Made by a program: the position numbers and the translations under genes. 64,000 bases of DNA from Sulfurimicrobium sp963741495 (lineage in GTDB: Bacteria > Pseudomonadota > Gammaproteobacteria > Burkholderiales > Sulfuricellaceae), in the NCBI GenBank assembly GCA_963741495.1, contig CAVUID010000012.1:62001-126000 (forward strand), given 5' to 3'. Positions 49,525-59,427 of the stretch are shown here, one piece after another; the first letter of the stretch is position 1, and every line of letters begins with the position of its first letter. Below the pieces are notes generated by a model that worked only from the letters and a program-made list of their open reading frames with translations, was not told the origin of the DNA and ran no database searches.

Positions 49525-50493
49525 CTAGTGATTTCGCGTAACCGAAAACTCCGCCAATTGTAACAAAGAATCCTTGTACTTTGAATCTGGCAGACCGGAA
49601 ATGGCCGCGCAGGCTGCCTGCACTTCGCGTTCCGCCTGCTGGCGCGTATAGTCCAGCGCACCAGTATCACGAATCGCCTGCAGCACGCCTTGCAGATCGT
49701 CCAGCCCCCCCTGTTCAATCGCATGGCGCACCACGCCCGCCTGTGCCGAATCGCCGTGCTTGATCGCATAAATCAGCGGCAGCGTTGGCTTGCCTTCGGC
49801 CAGATCGTCACCCACGTTTTTGCCCGTCTCATGATGATCGCCTGAATAATCGAGCACATCATCAATCAACTGGAACGCAGTTCCAAGGCGCATGCCGTAT
49901 TCCGCCATAGCATCCTCGACCTCACGTGTCGCACCGCCCAGAATCGCACCCAGGCGACTCGCAGTCTCGAACAGTTTGGCGGTTTTGTAATGAATCACTC
50001 GCAAATAACGATCTTCATCAATATCAGGATCGTGACAATTGAGAAGCTGTAGAACCTCACCCTCTGCAATGACATTGGTCGCGTCGGAAATCACAGTCAT
50101 TACGCGTACATTATTCGTACCAACCATCATCTGAAAAGCACGAGAGTAAAGGAAATCACCCACCAACACGCTGGCAGCGTTGCCGAACATGGCATTGGCA
50201 GTTGCCCGCCCGCGCCGCAGGCTGGATTCGTCAACCACATCATCATGCAGCAAAGTCGCGGTATGGATAAACTCAACCACCGCAGCCAGTTCATGATGGT
50301 TTGTACCGCGATAGCCAAATGCACCTGCAGACAAAAGCACCAAGGCCGGACGCAAGCGTTTGCCGCCGCTGTTGATGATGTACTCGCTGATCTGGCGGAC
50401 CAGCACGACTTCAGAATGGAGACGCTGGCGGATAACCGCGTCTACAGCATGCATATCTGCTTCGATGCAGCCGCGTATGGCTTCGATTGGCAC
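49525..50493 (-). CDS. ispB: Octaprenyl diphosphate synthase
   Basis: 322 residues of trans-prenyltransferase. The two Asp-rich motifs are LLHDDVVDESSLRRG (~80) and LIDDVLDYSGD (~210), with GGKRLRPAL before them. It makes the C40 side chain of ubiquinone from IPP and FPP. It is divergent from rplU, the usual gammaproteobacterial/betaproteobacterial arrangement. Confidence 0.94.
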   Translation of the reverse strand: MPIEAIRGCIEADMHAVDAVIRQRLHSEVVLVRQISEYIINSGGKRLRPALVLLSAGAFGYRGTNHHELAAVVEFIHTATLLHDDVVDESSLRRGRATANAMFGNAASVLVGDFLYSRAFQMMVGTNNVRVMTVISDATNVIAEGEVLQLLNCHDPDIDEDRYLRVIHYKTAKLFETASRLGAILGGATREVEDAMAEYGMRLGTAFQLIDDVLDYSGDHHETGKNVGDDLAEGKPTLPLIYAIKHGDSAQAGVVRHAIEQGGLDDLQGVLQAIRDTGALDYTRQQAEREVQAACAAISGLPDSKYKDSLLQLAEFSVTRNH

Positions 50494-50594
50494 GAAATAG
50501 TCCGAAAAAGACGAATGTTAGGAATGTTCACAATAAAGTGTCAAGAGGGGATATCGTTCCCGACCTTGGCGTAAAGACGAATAGCAAACAAATC

Positions 50595-50623
50595 TTGACC
50601 GCTATCATAAGCTTAGGCATAAT
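50595..50623 (+). promoter_or_regulatory. Sigma-70 promoter of rplU-rpmA
   Basis: TTGACC (50595-50600), 17-bp spacer, CATAAT (50618-50623), about 38 bases before the rplU ATG. Confidence 0.68.
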
Positions 50624-50661
50624 TCCGGGTTCATTTCAAAAGTGAAGCAATGGAGCTAAAC

Positions 50662-50973
50662 ATGTATGCGGTCATAAAAACCGGCGGCAAGCAATATCGC
50701 GTCGTCGCTGGCGAAAAACTTAAAATAGAACAGATACCGGCAGACATTGGCAGCGAAATCGTACTGGATCAAGTATTGATGGTCGCGGATGGCGAAGCGG
50801 TAACGGTAGGGGCTCCCCTGGTAGCAGGTGCAACGGTGAAGGCTACCGTTATCGGCCAGGGTCGTGCGAAAAAGGTGATGATTTTCAAAATGCGCCGTCG
50901 CAAGCATTACCGTAAAACTCAGGGACATCGGCAGAACTTCACCGAAATCCGTATTGACCAAATCGCCCAGTAA
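50662..50973 (+). CDS. rplU: 50S ribosomal protein bL21
   Basis: 103 residues: MYAVIKTGGKQYRV at the start and KMRRRKHYRKTQGHRQ near the end identify bL21, which binds 23S rRNA. GGAG at 50652 sets ATG 50662. It is first of rplU-rpmA. Confidence 0.98.
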   Translation: MYAVIKTGGKQYRVVAGEKLKIEQIPADIGSEIVLDQVLMVADGEAVTVGAPLVAGATVKATVIGQGRAKKVMIFKMRRRKHYRKTQGHRQNFTEIRIDQIAQ

Positions 50974-51010
50974 GAGCTGGCACTAAAAGCTCTGCTCAAG
51001 GAGAAAATTC

Positions 51011-51271
51011 ATGGCACATAAAAAAGCAGGCGGTAGTTCACGTAACGGCCGCGACTCCCATTCCAAACGCCTCGGCGTAAAACGCTTCGGCGGCGAACTG
51101 GTTTCTGGCGGCAGCATCATCGTACGCCAACGTGGGACCCAGATGCATCCTGGCGACAACGTTGGCATCGGCAAGGATCACACCCTGTTTGCCAAGATCG
51201 ACGGCCACGTGCACTTTGCAGTCAAAGGCGCGCTGCGTCGCACCATGGTGAGCATCATCCCGGCTGCCTGA
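51011..51271 (+). CDS. rpmA: 50S ribosomal protein bL27
   Basis: 86 residues: MAHKKAGGSSRNGRDSHSKR, whose N-terminus reaches the peptidyl-transferase centre, then GKDHTLFAKIDGHV. AAGGAG precedes the ATG. It is followed by a terminator before obgE. Confidence 0.98.
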   Translation: MAHKKAGGSSRNGRDSHSKRLGVKRFGGELVSGGSIIVRQRGTQMHPGDNVGIGKDHTLFAKIDGHVHFAVKGALRRTMVSIIPAA

Positions 51272-51296
51272 TTCAACAGGCACCAGGCGATGCGAT

Positions 51297-51333
51297 ACGG
51301 CCCTATCCGTAAAGATAGGGCCGTTTTGTTTTT
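51297..51333 (+). terminator. Terminator of rplU-rpmA
   Basis: CGGCCCTATC/GATAGGGCCG stem (51298-51323) followed by TTTTGTTTTT. Confidence 0.9.
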
Positions 51334-51384
51334 GGCTCCACCCTGCGTATTACGCCAGCAACTCATACGCCTTACGGTAAAAAA

Positions 51385-52482
51385 ATGAAATTCATTGATG
51401 AAGCCAAGATTGAAGTCCACGCAGGCAACGGCGGTAACGGTGCCTCCAGTTTCAGGCGTGAAAAATACATCCCCAATGGCGGCCCAGACGGGGGTGACGG
51501 AGGCCGGGGCGGCAGCATCTATGCCATTGCAGACCGCAACATCAACACTCTGATCGACTATCGCTACAAGCGCGTCTACCGCGCCGAGCGTGGCGAGAAC
51601 GGCCATGGCAGCGATCGCTACGGCAAGGGTGGCGAAGACATGATCCTTCGCGTCCCGGTGGGCACGGTTATTTCAGACTTCGAAACCGGACAAACGATTG
51701 CCGATCTTTCCAGCGACGGTCAGAAAGCGCGGATTGCAAAAGGCGGGCAAGGCGGCCTTGGAAACCTGCACTTCAAGTCCAGCACCAACCGTGCTCCGCG
51801 CCAATGCACTCCAGGAGAGCAAGGGGAAACATTTGAGCTGGCACTGGAACTCAAGGTATTGGCTGATGTGGGCCTGCTAGGCATGCCCAACGCCGGAAAA
51901 TCCACTTTCATCCGCGCCGTTTCCGCCGCCAAGCCCAAAGTTGCAGATTATCCTTTTACCACGCTGCATCCCAACCTCGGCGTGGTACGCGTGGATAACG
52001 AGCGCAGCTTTGTTATCGCCGACATTCCCGGCCTGATTGAAGGCGCCGCCGAAGGCGCTGGCCTCGGACATCAATTTTTACGCCACCTGGCACGCACTCG
52101 CCTGTTGTTGCATCTGGTTGACATTGCCCCATTCGACGAGGCGGTTGACCCGGTACACGAAGCGCACGCGATTATCGAAGAGTTGCGCAAATACGATGAA
52201 GGTCTTTACCAGAAGCCCCGCTGGCTGGTATTAAACAAGATGGATGCAATCCATGCTGATGAGCGTGAAGAGCGCCTGCAGCAATTTCTACGCGAATTTG
52301 GCGTAAGTGAAAAATGTTTCATGATTTCAGCTCTGACTGGAGAAGGTTGCAAAGAGCTGACTTACGCCATCATGGAACATCTGGAGCAAAACCGCCCCCC
52401 GCTGGACGACACAGAAGGGCAAACCGAGGCGAGCACGGAAACGCCCGGCACAGGACAACCCACTCCCGCCGCAACCGAATAA
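51385..52482 (+). CDS. obgE: Obg-family GTPase ObgE/CgtA
   Basis: 365 residues. The Gly-rich Obg fold (GGNGGNGASSFRREKYIPNGGPDGGDGGRGG, ~1-155) is followed by a GTPase domain with LLGMPNAGKSTFI, DIPGLIEGAAEGAGLG and LNKMD. It acts in ribosome assembly and stringent control. The C-terminal tail is Pro/Thr-rich and divergent, as is usual. Confidence 0.97.
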   Translation: MKFIDEAKIEVHAGNGGNGASSFRREKYIPNGGPDGGDGGRGGSIYAIADRNINTLIDYRYKRVYRAERGENGHGSDRYGKGGEDMILRVPVGTVISDFETGQTIADLSSDGQKARIAKGGQGGLGNLHFKSSTNRAPRQCTPGEQGETFELALELKVLADVGLLGMPNAGKSTFIRAVSAAKPKVADYPFTTLHPNLGVVRVDNERSFVIADIPGLIEGAAEGAGLGHQFLRHLARTRLLLHLVDIAPFDEAVDPVHEAHAIIEELRKYDEGLYQKPRWLVLNKMDAIHADEREERLQQFLREFGVSEKCFMISALTGEGCKELTYAIMEHLEQNRPPLDDTEGQTEASTETPGTGQPTPAATE

Positions 52483-52485
52483 AAC

Positions 52486-53604
52486 ATGAAATCGATTCTT
52501 GAAAACTCCCGGCGCCTGGTCGTCAAAGTCGGCAGCAGCCTGGTTACAAACAGCGGCGCAGGACTTGACCACGTCGCCATCGCCAACTGGGCAGCACAGA
52601 TCGCCGAACTCAATAAAATGGGGCGTGAAGTAATCCTCGTCTCCTCCGGCGCGGTAGCCGAAGGCATGCAGCGCCTGGGCTGGAAAAAGCGCCCCAGCGC
52701 CATACATGAATTGCAGGCCGCCGCCGCAGTTGGTCAAATGGGACTGGTGCAGGTCTATGAAACCTGCTTCCGCCAGCACGGGCTGCACACCGCTCAAATC
52801 CTGCTCACCCACGACGATCTGTCAAACCGCAAGCGTTACCTCAACGCCCGGACCACCTTGCGCACGCTGCTGCAACTCAATGCCATCCCCATCATCAATG
52901 AAAATGACACGGTAGTGACCGATGAAATCCGTTTTGGCGACAATGACACGCTGGGCGCACTGGTCACCAATCTGATCGAAGCCGACACATTGGTCATTCT
53001 GACCGATCAATCCGGGCTGTTCAGTGCCGACCCACGCAAAGATCCTGCCGCCAGCCTGATTCAGGAAGCCCGTGCGGGGAATCCTGAACTCGAAAAAATG
53101 GCCGGCGGCGCAGGGAGCGATATCGGTCGCGGGGGCATGCTGACCAAAATCCTCGCCGCCAAACGCGCCACACGCAGCGGCGCCCACACCATCATTGCCT
53201 CCGGACGCGAACCGGACGTGCTGGTGCGTCTGGCACGCGGCGAAGCCATCGGGACCCAATTGATTGCCGAAGCCATGCCAATCACCGCAAGAAAACAGTG
53301 GCTGGCCGATCATTTGCAAGTTCGCGGCAAAATCATGCTGGATGATGGCGCAGCCAGGGCATTGGGACAGGAAGGGAAAAGCCTGCTGCCCATCGGCGTG
53401 TGTGATCTGAGCGGCGACTTCGAACGTGGCGAAGCGGTAACCTGCATTGATTTGAATGGCCGGGAAATAGCCCGCGGCCTGGTCAATTACGCCTCTGGCG
53501 AAGTCAGAAAAATCATGCGCCAACCCAGCAACAAAATTGAATCCATCCTGGGCTATGTGGATGAAATGGAACTGATACACCGTGACAACCTTGTCCTGCT
53601 TTAG
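52486..53604 (+). CDS. proB: Glutamate 5-kinase
   Basis: 372 residues. The amino-acid kinase domain (VVKVGSSLVTN, SSGAVAEGMQRLG, NENDTVVTDEIRFGDNDTL) is followed by a C-terminal PUA domain (~275-372). It makes glutamyl-5-phosphate, the first step of proline synthesis. It starts 4 bases after obgE, the common betaproteobacterial pairing; proA is not here. Confidence 0.97.
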   Translation: MKSILENSRRLVVKVGSSLVTNSGAGLDHVAIANWAAQIAELNKMGREVILVSSGAVAEGMQRLGWKKRPSAIHELQAAAAVGQMGLVQVYETCFRQHGLHTAQILLTHDDLSNRKRYLNARTTLRTLLQLNAIPIINENDTVVTDEIRFGDNDTLGALVTNLIEADTLVILTDQSGLFSADPRKDPAASLIQEARAGNPELEKMAGGAGSDIGRGGMLTKILAAKRATRSGAHTIIASGREPDVLVRLARGEAIGTQLIAEAMPITARKQWLADHLQVRGKIMLDDGAARALGQEGKSLLPIGVCDLSGDFERGEAVTCIDLNGREIARGLVNYASGEVRKIMRQPSNKIESILGYVDEMELIHRDNLVLL

Positions 53605-53695
53605 CAGGGGACGGTTGCAGTGAAGTCTAAAGTGCGCCTGCGCACGTTATGCCGAAACTACAATCTGGTTTTGTATTAGCACACAACAGGGACGA

Positions 53696-53727
53696 CAAAA
53701 AAGGGCAGCCGAGGCTGCCCTTTTTAT
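53696..53727. terminator. Bidirectional terminator between proB and the Bax1-like gene
   Basis: AAGGGCAGCC/GGCTGCCCTT stem with a 2-base loop, an A run before and a T run after, so it can serve both convergent genes. Confidence 0.88.
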
Positions 53728-53740
53728 TTCAAGGGTTCGG

Positions 53741-54430
53741 TCAATCCTTCTCGCCAGCAAATGCCATCAGCAATTGCAGCAGGTTGACGAACAGGTTGTA
53801 GATATCCAGATACAAGGCCAAGGTTGCCATGATGTAGTTGGTTTCTCCGCCCTGCACGATGCGGCTCACATCAAACAGGATAAAGCCGGAGAAAAGCAGC
53901 ACAGCAACCGATGAAATGGCCAGGGACGCAGCTGGCACCTGGAAGAACATATTTGCCAGGGACGCGATAATCAGAAGAATCAGGCCGACAAAGAGGAAAT
54001 TCCCCATAAAACTGAAGTCTTTCTTGGAAACCGTTGCATAGGAAGCCAGTGCAAGAAAAATCACGCCAGTGCCCCCCGCAGCAAGGCCTACCAACTGAGC
54101 GCCATTCTTAAGGTGCAGGGCTACCTGCAGAATCGGACCCAGCATAATCCCCATGAAGAAAGTCAGAGCCAGCAGCAAAGCCACGCCTACGCCACTGTCA
54201 CGATTCTTCGAAATACCCCAGAACAAACCGAACATGACTGCAAGCATGATCACCATACCCAGAATCGGGCTTTGGGCCATAAAGGAAAAATTCATGCTCA
54301 TGCCGATGACAGCACCAATCACCGTAGGGATCATGGTCAGGCCAAGCATCATGTAGGTATTGCGCAATACCCTGTGTGTGGTGAGCGACAAACCGGCCGT
54401 TTGGGTGGCCATTCGTAATTCAGGTTGCAT
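53741..54430 (-). CDS. yccA: Bax inhibitor-1/YccA family membrane protein
   Basis: 229 residues with seven membrane helices; the late helices IISSLANMFF-like and FSGFILFDVSRIVQGGETNYIMATLALYLDIYNLFVNLL contain the DVSRIV and LYLDIYNLF family motif. YccA modulates FtsH in E. coli; calcium-leak activity is known for other family members. Function in this organism is not fixed. GGAGAG precedes the ATG. Confidence 0.88.
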   Translation of the reverse strand: MQPELRMATQTAGLSLTTHRVLRNTYMMLGLTMIPTVIGAVIGMSMNFSFMAQSPILGMVIMLAVMFGLFWGISKNRDSGVGVALLLALTFFMGIMLGPILQVALHLKNGAQLVGLAAGGTGVIFLALASYATVSKKDFSFMGNFLFVGLILLIIASLANMFFQVPAASLAISSVAVLLFSGFILFDVSRIVQGGETNYIMATLALYLDIYNLFVNLLQLLMAFAGEKD

Positions 54431-54503
54431 TAAATACTCTCCTTCGTTGAAACGGAAAATTCAGTCAATTAAGACTACAAAATACCCTTAAAGTTTCAAG
54501 CCA

Positions 54504-54854
54504 TCAGGTCTCAGCATCCACCCAGTCGCTGGCAAGATCATAGTTTTCGAAGATCTGGATCTCTGCATCGACGAAGGCGCGCGCCAGCCAGGCACTCCAT
54601 GCGACCAGCCGGCCATTTGCAACAACCGCGATCTTCTGGAAATCATGGGCGTGTTGCCAGTTGAAGCGCGCGTCTTCCCACGCCACATCGAGCGTAAAAT
54701 CTGCCATATCACGCAAATCCACCAGCAGGTTGACCTTGCCCTTGAATTTCGTCTCAAAAACAACGGCATCTTCCATCTGTTTGTAATCGGCTAGCGTAAA
54801 CTCGCCAAACACGGAAACCTTGACTATCCGATCGTGATGCTCAATGGCAATCAT
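54504..54854 (-). CDS. SpoIIAA-like (STAS-fold) protein
   Basis: 116 residues: VKVSVFGEFTLADYKQMEDAV, VNLLVDLRDMADFTLDVAWEDARF, then KIAVVANGRLVAWSAWLARAF. This is the PF11964-type SpoIIAA-like family, a STAS-related fold without a sporulation role. No partner kinase is adjacent. Function unknown. Confidence 0.78.
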   Translation of the reverse strand: MIAIEHHDRIVKVSVFGEFTLADYKQMEDAVVFETKFKGKVNLLVDLRDMADFTLDVAWEDARFNWQHAHDFQKIAVVANGRLVAWSAWLARAFVDAEIQIFENYDLASDWVDAET

Positions 54855-54894
54855 TTCCTGACCCTTCCAATATATCCAGATGGGCCTATTCTAT

Positions 54895-54938
54895 CGTAAA
54901 AATGCAAAGGCCCGGGAAGCAAAGCATCCCGGGCCTTT
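54895..54938 (-). terminator. Terminator of the TusE/DsrC-like gene
   Basis: A 12-bp stem AAAGGCCCGGGA/TCCCGGGCCTTT (54906-54938) followed on the minus strand by GCATTTTT. Confidence 0.88.
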
Positions 54939-54956
54939 ATGCTATAAACCGCTAAC

Positions 54957-55250
54957 TTAAACGCAGCCGGTAGGCTTGGGCAAACCACCATATTTGGTGA
55001 TTGGCTTCATTGGGCCCGTCATCCAGGTGCTGAAAATTACCTTCTGGTCTTCATCGATATATTTGGCGAATTTCCGGATCGGCGGCACAGAACTGGTTTC
55101 CTCGAAATATTCACGTGCTTTCATGATGTGGTTCCATTTCACATCATCAAGCTCAATACCGTCAGCCTCGGCCATTGCACGGCCAATTTCCTCGGTCCAG
55201 ACATTCATGTCCGCCAAATAACCATCACCATCGCGTACTGGAAGTTCCAT
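54957..55250 (-). CDS. tusE: TusE/DsrC family sulfur-carrier protein with one Cys
   Basis: 97 residues: DGYLADMNVWTEEIGRAMA, SVPPIRKFAKYI and the C-terminal arm GGLPKPTGCV. The penultimate Cys (CysA) is present. The second Cys 11 residues before it, found in true DsrC, is Thr here, so it is closer to TusE or other single-Cys DsrC-like sulfurtransferase partners. It may pass persulfide sulfur in tRNA thiolation or in sulfur metabolism; tusBCD or dsr genes are not in view. It has its own terminator. Confidence 0.85.
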   Translation of the reverse strand: MELPVRDGDGYLADMNVWTEEIGRAMAEADGIELDDVKWNHIMKAREYFEETSSVPPIRKFAKYIDEDQKVIFSTWMTGPMKPITKYGGLPKPTGCV

Positions 55251-55432
55251 GTTTATTACCCCTTAATAAAGTTACTGAATTTTGCCTTGTTCCACCATCC
55301 AAAATAAAGATGATCTACAATTTAGACACTGGATAAAATGTGAATTCATTAAAACATACCTGATTGAAATAGTCAACAATAGGGTTTCATGTTCAATGTA
55401 TAATTGCACTGATCTAGTTCAGTTTATTTTCC

Positions 55433-58400
55433 GTGCCACCTGACTGTCGAACCCTTTCCGCCGAAATCACCAAATGCATGCAGCGTGACCGGCATCGTTT
55501 CAGGCGTGAACTCAATAAACTTGAAACTGCATTGCGTAGCGGGAAACCACAAGACGCCGCACTGACCGGCCTTATCACCCGCATCCAGGCATCTGTGGCA
55601 AGGCGAGCCAGCCGGCTTGAACACATTCCTGCCCCCTCTTTCGCCTCCGAACTACCGGTAAACGAAAAGCGCCATGACATCGCCGCTGCGATTGCAGCCC
55701 ATCAGGTTGTCATCGTCTGCGGCGAAACCGGCTCGGGCAAAACCACTCAACTTCCTCAAATCTGCCTCGACCTCAAGCGCGGTGTGGCCGGGCTAATCGG
55801 CCACACGCAACCAAGACGAATTGCGGCACGAAGCGTGGCTACACGCATTTCGGCAGAACTGAAATCCGAGCTTGGGAATGTGGTCGGCTACCAGATACGC
55901 TTTCACGACCATGTCAGTGAAAACAACTACATCAAGGTCATGACCGATGGCATCCTGCTCGCCGAAACCCAGGGTGACCGATTTCTCGATGCCTACGATA
56001 CGATCATTATCGATGAGGCTCACGAACGCAGTCTCAACATCGACTTCCTGCTGGGCTACCTCAAGCGTATCCTGCCACGTCGTCCCGACCTAAAGCTCAT
56101 CATCACCTCTGCCACCATCGATGCGCAGCGTTTTTCAGCCCATTTCGATGGCGCGCCTGTAATTGAGGTATCGGGAAGAACCTATCCGGTCGAGGTCCGT
56201 TATCGCCCACTTCAGGTCAAGGAAGAAAGCGGCAGCGAGGAAGAGCTGGAACTGGCCATTCTCCATGCGGTAGACGAGATAGCGTCACACGGCGGAGATA
56301 TCCTGATTTTCCTGCCGGGCGAGCGCGAGATTCGCGATGTTGCTGAGGCGCTGCGCAAACACCACCCACCCGGCACAGAAATACTGCCCCTGTTTGCCCG
56401 CCTCTCCAGCGCCGAACAGGACCGAATATTCAAATCCGGCGGCGGACGACGTATCGTACTGGCGACCAACGTGGCGGAAACCTCTCTCACCGTGCCCGGC
56501 ATCCGTTATGTAATCGATCCAGGTTACGCCCGCATTCGCCGCTACAGCGTACGCGCCAAGGTGGAGCGCCTGCAGGTGGAAAAAACCTCGCGCGCATCCG
56601 CCGCCCAGCGCGCCGGGCGTTGCGGACGCGTAGCGGCGGGCATCTGTATCCGCCTGTACAGCGAGGAAGACTTCAACGCCCGCCCGGCGTTCACCGACCC
56701 GGAAATCCGGCGCAGCAACCTGGCCGCAGTCATTCTGCGCATGCAGGCGCTTGGGCTGGGTGACGTTGACGCATTCCCCTTTCTCGAAGCGCCTGATCCA
56801 CGCGCCATAGCGGATGGATTCCAGCTGCTGGAAGAACTTGGCGCCATGGATGAGGCACGCCAATTGACGTCTCTGGGCAAGCAACTGGCCCAGTTGCCCA
56901 TCGATCCGCGTATTGCGCGCATGATCCTGGCCGCGCAGAAGGAAAACTGCCTTGCCGAGGTTCTGATCATCGCCGCCGCGTTATCCAGCCAGGATCCGCG
57001 TGATCGGCCACTGGCCGCACAGGAAGCGGCAGACACGGCACACCGGCGCTTTCAGGACGAACGCTCGGACTTCCTCGGCTTTACCAGGCTATGGCGCTTT
57101 TATGAAGATGCCCTGGTTCACAAGAAATCCAGCCGAAAACTGGCGCAGCTCTGCCGTGACAATTTCCTGTCGGCATTGCGAATGCGCGAATGGCGCGACA
57201 TCCACGGCCAGCTGGCGGTGATGGTCAAGGAAATGGGCATGCGCCCCAACGAGATCGAGGCCGATTATGGTCAGATTCACCGCGCTCTGCTTACCGGACT
57301 GCTTGGCAATGTCGGCTTCAAAAGTGACGCCCGGGAATATCTGGGTGCGCGCGGCATCAAATTTTCCATCTTTCCGGGCTCGGTGCTATTCAAGCCGCCC
57401 CAGAAAAAAACAGATTCACCTGCCGCCGAAGGCGGCATCCCAAAATGGCTGATGGCAGCCGAACTCACCGAAACCACGCGCCTCTATGGCCGCACCCTTG
57501 CCCGAATCGAGCCGGATTGGATTGAGCCGCTGGCAGGGCACCTTATCAAGCGTAATTACTTCGACCCGCACTGGGAAAAGAAAGCCGCGCGCGTCTCAGC
57601 GTTCGAAAAAATCACACTTTACGGCCTGGTGATCGAACCCAAACGCAAAATCCATTACGGCCCCATCAACCCATCGGAAGCCCGTGAAATTTTCATTCGC
57701 ACTGCCCTGGTGGAGGGAGAATTCCATAGCAAGGCACCTTTTTTTATTCACAACCGAAATCTGATTGAAGAAATCGAGGAACTGGAACACAAGGCGCGCA
57801 GGCAGGACATCCTGGTAGATGAACAGCGGATATATGAGTTCTACGACGCGCTGATACCCCCCGGCATCCACAACGGCGCCGCATTCGACAAATGGCGCCG
57901 GGAAGCAGAACGCCAGCAACCACGTCTGCTTTACCTAAGCCGCGAACAGCTGATGCGCCACGAAGCGGGACATATCACCGAAGACCTGTTCCCTCCCACG
58001 CTCGATCTCGGCAACAGCACGTTCAACCTGTCCTACCGCTTCGAGCACGGCCATCCCCTCGACGGCGTCACGCTGGCCATTCCGCTGCCGGCACTGAACC
58101 AGATCAATGCCGCCCGCTGTGAATGGCTGGTGCCAGGCTTGCTGCGTGAAAAAATCACCTGGCTGATTCGCGGCCTGCCGCACAAGCTGCGCAGCGCCTG
58201 TGTACCTGTACCCGAATGTGTCACCGCAGCGCTGAATCAGATCGCACCCAGCGACCAATCCTTGACCGAGGGTCTGACTGAATTTCTGGCACGCCACAAG
58301 AAAATAAGCATACCGCCTGAAGCATGGCCGCAAGCATCGCTGCCAACCCATTTGCTGATGAATTTCAGCATCATCTCCGAAAATGGCGATGAAATTGCCA

Positions 58401-59350
58401 GCGGCCGCGACCTTACGGAATTGCGGCAAAGCTTGGGCGGCAAGGCCGAGAAAAGCTTCGGCACCGCCATGTCATCTTCATTCGAGCGTGAATCAGTCAC
58501 TCGCTGGGATTTCGGCGCACTGCCGGAAAAGCTGGAATTCCAGCGCCAGGGCCAGACGCTGCTCGGCTACCCGGCACTACAGGCGCAAGATGAACATATC
58601 GCACTACGCCTGTTCGACACCGAGGCCAAAGCTGCGCAAGCCATGCGAACCGGGTTGGCGCGCCTGCTCCTGCTGCAAATGCCTGAACAGGCGCGCTATC
58701 TGGAGAAATCCCTGCCCATCAGCAAGACCACCTGCCTGCACTATTTACCATTGGGTTCATGTGACGATCTGAAACACGCCCTGCAACAAGCCATCGCAGA
58801 ACAGATCCTGAGCGGCGACAAACCGCCGGTCCGCGATGAAAGCCAGTTTAATCAGCGGCGCGACGAGACGCGCCCCCTGCTGGTGACGGGCGCCAATCAA
58901 CTCTGCAAATTAGCCACTGAAATTCTCGCCGAATATCACGTTTTATCGCACAAGCTGCAAACCACAAAGCACGGGGCAGATGCCGTTTCAGACATGCAAG
59001 CGCAACTGGCACAGCTGATTTACCCCGGCTTCCTCGCACACACGCCGCTCAATTGGCTGCGCCACTATCCGCGCTATCTCAAAGCCATCGCCTTACGGCT
59101 CGACAAACTCCCTGGCGCAACAGAGCGTGACAGGCTTAACCGCGAACAACTTGCGCCTCTGCTCCGTCGTTATCTGGAAAAAACCGCACAAAATGAAAAA
59201 AAGGGCGAGGCAAACAGCCAGTCACTCCAGGACTTCCGCTGGATGCTGGAAGAGCTTCGCGTATCGCTGTTCGCCCAGGAACTCAAAACGATCCAGCCGA
59301 TCTCCATAAAAAGACTTGAAAAACAATGGGTAACCGCCTCAAAAGAATAA
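55433..59350 (+). CDS. hrpA: ATP-dependent RNA helicase HrpA
   Basis: 1305 residues, the usual length. DEAH helicase core: GETGSGKTTQLPQICLDL (motif I, ~100), IIDEAHERSLNIDF (motif II), TSATID (III), NVAETSLTVPGIRYVID and AQRAGRCGR (V and VI). It is followed by the winged-helix, ratchet and OB domains and a long HrpA-specific C-terminal region. It is thought to act on mRNA and stalled ribosomes. A GTG start at 55433 is assumed; an ATG at 55478 is an alternative. Confidence 0.93.
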   Translation: MPPDCRTLSAEITKCMQRDRHRFRRELNKLETALRSGKPQDAALTGLITRIQASVARRASRLEHIPAPSFASELPVNEKRHDIAAAIAAHQVVIVCGETGSGKTTQLPQICLDLKRGVAGLIGHTQPRRIAARSVATRISAELKSELGNVVGYQIRFHDHVSENNYIKVMTDGILLAETQGDRFLDAYDTIIIDEAHERSLNIDFLLGYLKRILPRRPDLKLIITSATIDAQRFSAHFDGAPVIEVSGRTYPVEVRYRPLQVKEESGSEEELELAILHAVDEIASHGGDILIFLPGEREIRDVAEALRKHHPPGTEILPLFARLSSAEQDRIFKSGGGRRIVLATNVAETSLTVPGIRYVIDPGYARIRRYSVRAKVERLQVEKTSRASAAQRAGRCGRVAAGICIRLYSEEDFNARPAFTDPEIRRSNLAAVILRMQALGLGDVDAFPFLEAPDPRAIADGFQLLEELGAMDEARQLTSLGKQLAQLPIDPRIARMILAAQKENCLAEVLIIAAALSSQDPRDRPLAAQEAADTAHRRFQDERSDFLGFTRLWRFYEDALVHKKSSRKLAQLCRDNFLSALRMREWRDIHGQLAVMVKEMGMRPNEIEADYGQIHRALLTGLLGNVGFKSDAREYLGARGIKFSIFPGSVLFKPPQKKTDSPAAEGGIPKWLMAAELTETTRLYGRTLARIEPDWIEPLAGHLIKRNYFDPHWEKKAARVSAFEKITLYGLVIEPKRKIHYGPINPSEAREIFIRTALVEGEFHSKAPFFIHNRNLIEEIEELEHKARRQDILVDEQRIYEFYDALIPPGIHNGAAFDKWRREAERQQPRLLYLSREQLMRHEAGHITEDLFPPTLDLGNSTFNLSYRFEHGHPLDGVTLAIPLPALNQINAARCEWLVPGLLREKITWLIRGLPHKLRSACVPVPECVTAALNQIAPSDQSLTEGLTEFLARHKKISIPPEAWPQASLPTHLLMNFSIISENGDEIASGRDLTELRQSLGGKAEKSFGTAMSSSFERESVTRWDFGALPEKLEFQRQGQTLLGYPALQAQDEHIALRLFDTEAKAAQAMRTGLARLLLLQMPEQARYLEKSLPISKTTCLHYLPLGSCDDLKHALQQAIAEQILSGDKPPVRDESQFNQRRDETRPLLVTGANQLCKLATEILAEYHVLSHKLQTTKHGADAVSDMQAQLAQLIYPGFLAHTPLNWLRHYPRYLKAIALRLDKLPGATERDRLNREQLAPLLRRYLEKTAQNEKKGEANSQSLQDFRWMLEELRVSLFAQELKTIQPISIKRLEKQWVTASKE

Positions 59351-59427
59351 AATAACAGTTAGCGCTTATCGTTAAAGTAATCTTGCGAAAAAGAGGGCAA
59401 GCCACTCAATTAAATAGACTTATTTTG

